Both the position numbers and the translations under genes were made by a program. From JBDRLD01 sp043813445 (GTDB taxonomy: Bacteria > Patescibacteriota > Patescibacteriia > JACPHY01), in NCBI GenBank assembly GCA_043813445.1, contig JBDRLD010000047.1, forward strand, positions 1 through 6,759: a DNA stretch of 6,759 nucleotides, written 5' to 3'. Positions 1-4,386 of this stretch are shown one piece after another (the first letter of the stretch is position 1; each line of letters begins with the position of its first letter). The notes under the pieces were generated by a model. That model was given only the letters and a program-made list of their open reading frames with translations. It made no database searches and had not been told where the DNA came from.

Positions 1-643
1 CTTCCTCGCTGTTGCCGCGTCGCACAACCACCGCAATCGGCTCTCCGAGATGCTCTTGGATATAGGCACTTGTGGCATCCGAATCGACAAACTCCTGACC
101 ATCCATGCGCGAGATGACATCTCCGGTGGTAATTCCCGCAACGCTTGCAGGGCCATCCGCCATCACTCCTAGCACCATGGTTTGCACCTGTCGCACCGTC
201 GCACTCGGCGGCAGATCATCAATAATCTCCCGAGCGCCGATAGAAAAGACGATCGTAAAAAGCACGAATGCGAGCACGAAGTTCATTACAACACCGGCAA
301 CGAGCACGATCGCACGCTTCCACCGCGGCTTTGCACTAAAGCTATCAGGATCACCAACTGCATCACCATTCTCACCACGGATACGCACAAATCCACCGAG
401 CGGAATCCAGTTCAATGAATAGATAGTATCCGGCGTTTGTTCCTCTTCAGCCCCGGCCCGACGCCTCGACACAAAGCGCCATTTCCCCTCGCTCTTCCGG
501 ATCCCAATAATTCGCGGCGGAAATCCAAATCCAAACTCCTCAACCGCCATTCCGGACTTACGAGCAGCAAAAAAATGTCCGGCCTCATGCGCGAACACAA
601 GAATGCCGAGAACAACAACGAATGCAACAATAGCTATTATCAT
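1..643 (-). CDS. rseP: RseP-type site-2 zinc metalloprotease (M50), partial, C-terminus off the left edge
   Basis: Intramembrane protease of the site-2 family, which cleaves transmembrane substrates such as anti-sigma factors inside the membrane. I translated 214 codons from an ATG at 643; the frame stays open to the window edge. Residues 1-18 form the first membrane helix and run into HEAGH (19-23), the HExxH zinc motif with catalytic Glu20. FGFGFPPR (37-44) and LNWIPLGGFVRI (77-88) match the conserved segments after the first helix. GVVMNFVLAFVLF (117-129) is the second helix with the family's conserved Asn. From about residue 149 a PDZ domain starts, with the ligand-groove part GVMADGPASVAGITTGDVI. 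The final helices and the third zinc ligand (Asp of the NPDG-like motif) lie outside. An Arg/Glu-rich stretch (60-69) sits in the loop between the helices. No Shine-Dalgarno is visible; the start fits because the first helix begins at once. It faces the same way as the mutase but is separated from it by repeats. Confidence 0.93.
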   Translation of the reverse strand, partial: MIIAIVAFVVVLGILVFAHEAGHFFAARKSGMAVEEFGFGFPPRIIGIRKSEGKWRFVSRRRAGAEEEQTPDTIYSLNWIPLGGFVRIRGENGDAVGDPDSFSAKPRWKRAIVLVAGVVMNFVLAFVLFTIVFSIGAREIIDDLPPSATVRQVQTMVLGVMADGPASVAGITTGDVISRMDGQEFVDSDATSAYIQEHLGEPIAVVVRRGNSEE

Positions 644-648
644 ACTGC

Positions 649-654
649 ACTATA
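649..654 (-). promoter_or_regulatory. Candidate -10 box for rseP, implying a leaderless transcript
   Basis: On the minus strand TATAGT, a 5/6 match to TATAAT, ends five bases before the ATG at 643. An overlapping TAGTAT (652-657) is preceded by TGG, as in an extended -10. Normal spacing would put the transcription start on or within a base of the start codon, so the mRNA would have almost no leader. No good -35 box is seen; the best-spaced hexamer (672-677) matches only 3 of 6. This is inference from sequence alone. Confidence 0.3.
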
Positions 655-698
655 CTACCACAGAATCATCATTGCGACCATAGAAAATACATGTCAGC

Positions 699-748
699 GT
701 CATTGAGAGCGAGATGGAACCTAGCGTGGCAATCCGGTGCACTCGCCT
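699..748. repeat. Degenerate half copy of the TGTCATTGCGAG palindromic repeat
   Basis: It begins GTCATTGAGAGCGAG, a diverged version of the repeat end. From 724 to 747 it carries a 24-bp segment identical to 900-923 of the second full copy. It then stops: the right half with its closing inverted end is missing, and the next full copy begins six bases later. This looks like a truncated, older copy. Confidence 0.6.
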
Positions 749-752
749 TTGG

Positions 753-841
753 TGTCATTGCGAGGAGTGAGTCATCGAACGACGTGGCAATCCGGTTCAC
801 TCGCCACGGGATTGCTTCGTCGCGGACTCCTCGCAATGACA
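753..841. repeat. Palindromic repeat, full copy 1 (89 bp)
   Basis: The ends are a perfect 16-bp inverted repeat: TGTCATTGCGAGGAGT at 753-768 and ACTCCTCGCAATGACA at 826-841. Inside, CGACG (780-784) pairs with CGTCG (818-822), and GCAATCC (787-793) pairs with GGATTGC (809-815), so the whole unit could fold into one long interrupted hairpin. GTGGC/GCCAC (784-788/803-807) offers a competing stem. Its right half, 798-842, is identical over 45 bp to 916-960. Repeats of this general type are widespread in bacterial intergenic DNA; no transposase accompanies it here. Confidence 0.85.
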
Positions 842-874
842 GAGAGGGATGGTACGGGATTGCCGCCAATTCGG

Positions 875-959
875 TGTCATTGCGAGCCGCTTCCTAGAGG
901 CGTGGCAATCCGGTGCACTCGCCACGGGATTGCTTCGTCGCGGACTCCTCGCAATGACA
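875..959. repeat. Palindromic repeat, full copy 2 (85 bp)
   Basis: TGTCATTGCGAG at 875-886 is the exact reverse complement of CTCGCAATGACA at 948-959. The left arm then diverges (CCGCTTCCTAGAGG), whereas the right half is identical to that of copy 1 over 45 bp and the middle matches the half copy over 24 bp. This mosaic suggests recombination or repair between neighbouring copies. Copies 1 and 2 lie in the same orientation, offset by 118 bp in their right halves. Confidence 0.85.
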
Positions 960-1001
960 GGATGATGTGGAATGGGCGTGTATGCTATCCCGCCTCTGCC
1001 T

Positions 1002-1024
1002 GGAAACCCCTCCACAACAAGGGG
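1002..1024 (-). terminator. Weak candidate terminator after the phosphomannomutase gene
   Basis: Just past the stop codon, read on the minus strand, CCCCT (1020-1024) pairs with AGGGG (1007-1011) across an eight-base loop and is followed by TTT and then CC. The stem is short and the T run is only three, so this is marginal. The palindromic repeats further downstream could also end or attenuate the transcript. Confidence 0.25.
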
Positions 1025-1026
1025 AG

Positions 1027-2394
1027 CTATGCATTGGGAGATTGTACGAGTTCACCCAACTCTCGAACGCGCTCGTTCATCATTGCTTCGTCCGAGGCCT
1101 CAACGATCAATCGCAGCAGCGGTTCGGTATTCGACGGTCGGACAATAAACCACCAATCGCCCATGTCGCATCGTAATCCATCGAGACGAGAAACTGCCTT
1201 TGCAGAACCAACGAAACGCGCCTCAATACGACGGATTGCCGCGTCCTTGTCCGCAATTTCAAAATTAATCTCTCCGGAATACGCGAACCGATTGAGTGGG
1301 GCGACCAACTCCGACAGTTTCTTCCCAGAGCGACTCAGCAGGCTCAGGAGGTGTAACATGGCGAGCTCCGCCGACTCAAGAATGAAGAAGTCGCGATAGT
1401 AGTAATGGCCTGACAGTTCTCCTGCAAAAATTGCCCCGGATTCCCGCATATGTTTCTTGATGAGTCCGTGACCGACTCGAGTCAACTCACTCGTACCGCC
1501 GGTACGCGCAACCTCATCCATGCAGACGCGACTCCCACGAATATCGCAGAGTATATGACCGCTTCCTCCTTGCTTCTCGAGGAGATCGCATCCAAGCAAC
1601 ACCGCCAGTAAGTCCCCGCGAACGATTGCTCCAGACTCATCGACCACTCCGAGGCGATCCGCGTCCCCATCGGTTGCAAACCCCACCATCGCACCCTCGC
1701 GACGAACCCGCTCCGCAAGCACTTGCAGATTCTCCGGCTTCACCGGATCCGCTTCGTGGTTCGGAAATGTTCCATCGAGATCCCAGTACAATGGAACCAC
1801 CTCGCCGGAAAGTCGCTCTGCAAGCATCGGCATTGTATACCCGCCCATTCCATTGCCACAATCAACGACAATCTTCATTGCAGAAATCGTTGCAGGATCG
1901 ACCAACGACGCGAGGTGATCGAGATATGCACTTCGGACATCTCGCTCGGTCACAGTGCCCGGTGACGCAGATGGTTCTCCTATCGTGTCATCCATCGCCA
2001 ACCGATGCACTTCAGCCATACCGGTCGCCGCGCTGATCGGAAGTGCGTCCGCATAGTCCATCTTAAAACCGTTATACTTTCCAGGATTGTGCGATGCGGA
2101 AACAATAATTCCAGCGTCTACGTCGTCCATGGTCGCAACGGCAAAATTGAACATTGGCGTAGAAGCGAGTCCGATGTCTACAACGTCTGCCCCCTGCGCG
2201 GTGATACCACGAATCACAGCCGCAGCCAGCTCCGGACTGCTTGTCCGCATATCACGGCCCACCACCACGCGCGAGGCCTGTGTGTGGATAGTTACTGCGC
2301 GACCGATCCGCTCAGCCGCTGCCGCATCAAAATCCACACCGTAGACGCCACGGATGTCGTAAGCCTTGAAAATTTGCTCATTACACACTGCCAT
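1027..2394 (-). CDS. manB: Phosphomannomutase/phosphoglucomutase (alpha-D-phosphohexomutase family)
   Basis: Interconverts hexose 1- and 6-phosphates (mannose and probably glucose) through a phosphoserine, feeding GDP-mannose and other nucleotide sugars for surface glycans. At 455 residues it has the full family length. IFKAYDIRGVYG (8-19) is the N-terminal phosphate/active-site segment. SASHNP (99-104) holds the catalytic Ser101. DGDADR (242-247) is the metal-binding loop with Asp242, 244 and 246. GELSGH (325-330) is the sugar-recognition loop. RPSNTEP (419-425) is the C-terminal phosphate-binding loop. All four key sites are intact. The start is fixed by the family's usual short lead-in before IFKAYDIRG; AAAAGAA upstream is at best a weak ribosome site. 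The stop is TAG. It is divergent from lemA with 69 bp between them. Specificity for mannose over glucose cannot be read from the sequence, so the symbol is a family assignment. Confidence 0.95.
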   Translation of the reverse strand: MAVCNEQIFKAYDIRGVYGVDFDAAAAERIGRAVTIHTQASRVVVGRDMRTSSPELAAAVIRGITAQGADVVDIGLASTPMFNFAVATMDDVDAGIIVSASHNPGKYNGFKMDYADALPISAATGMAEVHRLAMDDTIGEPSASPGTVTERDVRSAYLDHLASLVDPATISAMKIVVDCGNGMGGYTMPMLAERLSGEVVPLYWDLDGTFPNHEADPVKPENLQVLAERVRREGAMVGFATDGDADRLGVVDESGAIVRGDLLAVLLGCDLLEKQGGSGHILCDIRGSRVCMDEVARTGGTSELTRVGHGLIKKHMRESGAIFAGELSGHYYYRDFFILESAELAMLHLLSLLSRSGKKLSELVAPLNRFAYSGEINFEIADKDAAIRRIEARFVGSAKAVSRLDGLRCDMGDWWFIVRPSNTEPLLRLIVEASDEAMMNERVRELGELVQSPNA

Positions 2395-2463
2395 ATTCTT
2401 TTGACGTCATACCCTAAAATGCGCTACTCTAAGCGTAGCGCATCAATCATCACTGTGACACCT
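2395..2463. promoter_or_regulatory. Divergent promoter region between phosphomannomutase and lemA
   Basis: These 69 bp must hold the promoters for both divergent genes if lemA starts at 2464. On the plus strand TTGACG (2401-2406) is a 5/6 match to the -35 consensus, but the hexamer 18 bp downstream, TACTCT (2425-2430), is a poor -10. On the minus strand TATGAC (4/6) could be a -10 for the mutase, without a clear -35. The region also contains the 8-bp palindrome TGACGTCA at 2402-2409, overlapping the putative -35. Confidence 0.4.
2421..2441. repeat. Inverted repeat GCGCTAC-N7-GTAGCGC, possible operator or leader hairpin
   Basis: GCGCTAC (2421-2427) and GTAGCGC (2435-2441) are perfect reverse complements with a seven-base gap. 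It sits in the divergent intergenic region, where a dimeric regulator could bind and affect both genes; if transcribed it would form a small GC-rich hairpin in the lemA leader. If lemA instead began at 2419, the repeat would be inside the coding sequence. Confidence 0.4.
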
Positions 2464-3021
2464 ATGGTCATTGGACCTATTATTATCCTCGCGGTTATCC
2501 TCCTTTGGATCGTCGCGACATACAACCGCTTCATCACCTTCCGCAATCGTACCGATGAGGCGTGGTCGGATGTGGAAGTACAGATGAAACGTCGGTATAA
2601 CCTCATCCCCAACCTCATCTCTGCGGTTAAAGGATACGCGAAACACGAATCCACAACACTTGAAAAGGTGACGGCCGCGCGCACGGCGGCAATGGGCGCG
2701 CAGTCGCTTGAGGATCACGCGAAAACGGAAAATGTTCTCTCCGGTGCGCTGAAGTCGCTTTTTGCCGTATCCGAACAGTACCCAGACCTCAAAGCGAACC
2801 AGAACTTCCTACAACTCCAGGACGAACTCCGTGATGCAGAGGACAAAATTCAGGCATCGTGGCGCTTCTATAACGCGAACGTGCGAGACTACAACACAAA
2901 GCTCGAGCAATTCCCATCGAATATCGTAGGGAAAACGTTCCACTTCACCGGAAAGATATTCTTTGATATTGACGATGAGCGTGAAGCACACATAAAGGAG
3001 GTTCCGAAGGTTGAATTTTGA
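2464..3021 (+). CDS. lemA: LemA family membrane-anchored protein
   Basis: LemA proteins have one N-terminal membrane helix and a helical bundle domain; the molecular role is not settled, but the gene often sits next to htpX, as here. The 185 residues match the usual family length. Residues 3-19 (IGPIIILAVILLWIVAT) form the helix. Family signatures follow: DEAWSDVEVQMKRRYNLIPN (31-50), VKGYAKHE (55-62), YPDLKANQNF (106-115), RFYNANVRDYNT (134-145) and the closing VPKVEF (180-185). I chose ATG 2464 because it gives the typical length and N-terminus. An in-frame ATG at 2419 would add 15 residues (MRYSKRSASIITVTP), which is possible but would swallow the inverted repeat. Neither start has a Shine-Dalgarno. 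The frame is open far upstream (from 2005), but that part is antisense to the mutase. Probably co-transcribed with htpX across the 185-bp repeat gap. Confidence 0.93.
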   Translation: MVIGPIIILAVILLWIVATYNRFITFRNRTDEAWSDVEVQMKRRYNLIPNLISAVKGYAKHESTTLEKVTAARTAAMGAQSLEDHAKTENVLSGALKSLFAVSEQYPDLKANQNFLQLQDELRDAEDKIQASWRFYNANVRDYNTKLEQFPSNIVGKTFHFTGKIFFDIDDEREAHIKEVPKVEF

Positions 3022-3022
3022 G

Positions 3023-3085
3023 CATGAAGCAAGGGACAGAAGGATGAGGAAGAGAAGACAAGGAACAAGAACAGAGAATGCGGGA
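3023..3085. repeat. Degenerate purine-rich heptamer run, opposite in orientation to the next array
   Basis: Directly after the lemA stop, this almost pure-purine stretch reads as degenerate 7-base units such as CATGAAG, CAAGGGA, CAAGGAA and CAGAGAA. These resemble the reverse complement of the TYYCATG heptamer that follows. The register slips in places, so it is older or less constrained. The two runs could pair imperfectly to give a long hairpin in the lemA-htpX transcript or a cruciform in DNA. Confidence 0.5.
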
Positions 3086-3110
3086 AGGGAGTTTAGAGAT
3101 GTGAGTCGCG

Positions 3111-3209
3111 TCTCTTGTCTCATGTTCCATGTACCATGTCTCATGTTCCATGTATCTTGTCCCATGTCTTTTGTTCCACGTCTCTCGTCTCTTGTCTCCT
3201 GTTTCAATG
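3111..3209. repeat. Heptanucleotide tandem array, consensus TYYCATG, 13 units in register
   Basis: From 3111 to 3201 the sequence divides exactly into thirteen 7-base units that all start with T, end with G and mostly fit T-Y-Y-C-A/T/C-Y-G. An eight-base TTTCAATG at 3202-3209 closes the run and contains the htpX start codon. A 16-bp block (3118-3133) recurs identically 21 bp later (3139-3154), showing recent duplication of three units. Because seven is not a multiple of three, the array is not expected to be coding, yet the htpX frame is open through it from 3129. Short heptameric tandem repeats are known in other bacteria, for example cyanobacteria. No ribosome-binding site is found between array and gene. 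Confidence 0.85.
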
Positions 3210-4103
3210 TACTCCCACATCACCGCCAACAAACGCAAGACATGGGTGCTCATTGCGCTTTTCGTTGTCATCATTGTTGTACTGGGATTCGCTTACGATA
3301 AAACGCTGGGGGCCGGAGCAGGATATGGCGGCGTACTTATTGCGAGCATTATTGCCGTCGCGATGACGCTCACCTCTTACTACCGAGGAGATCGTATCGC
3401 ATTGTGGAGCTCTGGAGCACGTCTCGTCACTAAGCGAGAAGCGCCGGCACTCTATCGAATCGTTGAAAATCTCGCCATTACTTCAGGACTCCAGACTCCA
3501 AAAGTTTATATCATCCAGGATCCTGCCATAAATGCTTTCGCAACCGGTCGGGATCCTACCCATGCATCCATTGCGGTGACGAGTGGTGCTATCGATCGGC
3601 TGACCAATGAGGAGCTTGAGGGCATACTCGCGCACGAGCTCGCACACGTCCGCAACTACGACATGCGTGTAATGACAATTGTCGTGGTACTTGTAGGAAC
3701 CATTGCCATCATGAGCGAACTCCTGATCCGATCACATATTCTCAGTAGCAGACGCGACAATCGCGAGGGGAGTCAGTTTGGACTCATTCTCGTTGTCGTC
3801 GGAATTCTCCTTGCTATCCTCGCACCGCTGGCTGCAGAACTCATCAAGCTGGCCGTCTCCAGGAAACGCGAATTTCTTGCGGACGCCGATGGCGCGATGC
3901 TTACGCGATACCCTGAGGGACTTGCGCACGCACTAGAAAAAATCGCTGCCGCAAACCAACCCATGCTCCGAGCAAGCACAGCGACTGCGCATCTTTTCAT
4001 CGCAAATCCATTCGGAAATAGAAAACGACGTTTTGCACGCCTCTTCTCAACACATCCACCAATTCAAGATCGCATTCGTATCCTTCGTTCCATGTCGATC
4101 TAA
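3207..4103 (+). CDS. htpX: HtpX-like membrane zinc metalloprotease (M48B)
   Basis: Integral membrane endopeptidase that degrades misfolded membrane proteins, with its active site on the cytoplasmic side. The 298 residues compare with about 290 for E. coli HtpX. Membrane helices lie at about 13-30, 41-58, 155-173 and 191-217, the usual four. HELAH (143-147) is the HExxH zinc motif, with Glu144 catalytic. The third ligand is Glu222 in SRKREFLADADGA (218-230). Other family marks are NAFATGR and FSTHPPIQDRI near the C-terminus. I chose ATG 3207 because the product then begins MYSHITANKRKTW, the typical start of short HtpX proteins. In-frame ATGs at 3129 and 3150 would add residues encoded by the heptamer array and are unlikely. 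No Shine-Dalgarno is present. It lies 185 bp after lemA on the same strand, a pairing known from many bacteria. Confidence 0.95.
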   Translation: MYSHITANKRKTWVLIALFVVIIVVLGFAYDKTLGAGAGYGGVLIASIIAVAMTLTSYYRGDRIALWSSGARLVTKREAPALYRIVENLAITSGLQTPKVYIIQDPAINAFATGRDPTHASIAVTSGAIDRLTNEELEGILAHELAHVRNYDMRVMTIVVVLVGTIAIMSELLIRSHILSSRRDNREGSQFGLILVVVGILLAILAPLAAELIKLAVSRKREFLADADGAMLTRYPEGLAHALEKIAAANQPMLRASTATAHLFIANPFGNRKRRFARLFSTHPPIQDRIRILRSMSI

Positions 4104-4167
4104 TGTAATGCTGTAGAAAAATGTGTCATTTCGACCCCCGACGCTTAGGTCGGGATGAGCTCCGGGA

Positions 4168-4188
4168 GATGACGTTGCGTACGTCATC
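4168..4188. repeat. Perfect 8-bp hairpin, left core of the nested element
   Basis: GATGACGT (4168-4175) and ACGTCATC (4181-4188) flank a five-base loop; allowing one bulged A adds three further CGG/CCG pairs. The right arm overlaps GTCATCCCGA (4183-4192), a variant of the repeat-end signature seen elsewhere in the window. The same geometry (8-bp stem, 5-base loop) occurs at 4268-4288 with a different sequence. Confidence 0.6.
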
Positions 4189-4267
4189 CCGAACGAAGCG
4201 TAGCGGAGTGAGGGAACCCACACGGTACATGGAGAGCATGAGATCCTTCACTCGAGGACTCCCTCAG

Positions 4268-4288
4268 GACGATGTACGGAACATCGTC
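4268..4288. repeat. Perfect 8-bp hairpin, right core of the nested element
   Basis: GACGATGT (4268-4275) and ACATCGTC (4281-4288) flank the loop ACGGA. It lies between the CCCACACG/CGTGTGGG arms, so the folded element would show this hairpin on top of a longer stem. No T run follows it, so I do not call it a terminator. Confidence 0.6.
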
Positions 4289-4386
4289 TCACCCGCTCCA
4301 ATATGGTGAAGCGTGTGGGATTTCTCCTCGAGGACTTGTCGAAATGACAGGATTGGGAAAATTTACCCCATTTTTCTACAGTCTCA

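Larger units (their letters stand above)
644..1026. other. Intergenic region of 383 bp, repeat-filled, no gene
   Basis: This gap between the mutase stop and the rseP start holds one half and two full copies of a palindromic repeat (listed separately), plus fragments such as TCATTGCGA near 668-676 and ACGGGATTG near 854-862. Several open frames cross it, one running from 737 to 1399, but their translations are the strings typical of non-coding repeats of this kind (for example LRGV, ARSPRRSNP, LAMT), and the long one continues antisense through the mutase gene. I see no gene here. From 961 to about 1000 nothing is recognisable. Confidence 0.75.
4112..4380. repeat. Nested palindromic (MITE-like) element between htpX and clpC
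   Basis: The 269-bp element is bounded by TGTAGAAAAATG (4112-4123) and its exact reverse complement (4369-4380). Flush inside on the left, but 19 bp inside on the right, are TGTCATTTCGAC (4124-4135) and GTCGAAATGACA (4338-4349). Further in, CCCACACG (4217-4224) pairs with CGTGTGGG (4312-4319). Three small perfect hairpins lie within: 4137-4154 (CCCGAC/GTCGGG), 4168-4188 (GATGACGT/ACGTCATC) and 4268-4288 (GACGATGT/ACATCGTC). CTCGAGGACT occurs directly repeated at 4251 and 4327. It is too short and structured to code for a transposase. Its right end is six bases from the clpC start, so it supplies the clpC 5' region and probably also the htpX 3' end. Confidence 0.8.

Noticed and set aside
699..960. 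CRISPR array
   Set aside because: The units are 83-89 bp palindromes with long mutual identity and no unique spacers of even length, and no cas gene is present.
737..1399. A 220-codon plus-strand open frame across the repeats and the end of the mutase gene
   Set aside because: Its first part translates palindromic repeats and the rest is antisense to a fully conserved phosphomannomutase; no domain is recognisable.
2005..2463. Upstream extension of the lemA frame
   Set aside because: It lies antisense over the mutase 5' half, and the LemA family begins with the membrane helix encoded from 2464.
3129..3206. N-terminal extension of HtpX encoded by the heptamer array
   Set aside because: HtpX homologues start at about MYSHI; the extension is low-complexity repeat translation with no family match.
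2809..3207. Minus-strand 132-codon frame rich in TWNMRHG-type repeats
   Set aside because: It is the antisense reading of the heptamer array and of lemA; the protein repeat only reflects the 7-bp DNA period.
3111..3209. CRISPR or protein-coding tandem repeat
   Set aside because: The period is 7 bp without spacers and does not keep a reading frame from unit to unit.
4121..4309. Small open frame inside the nested element
   Set aside because: Its translation is of hairpin and repeat sequence (for example SSRTKRSGVREPT), typical of spurious frames in such repeats.
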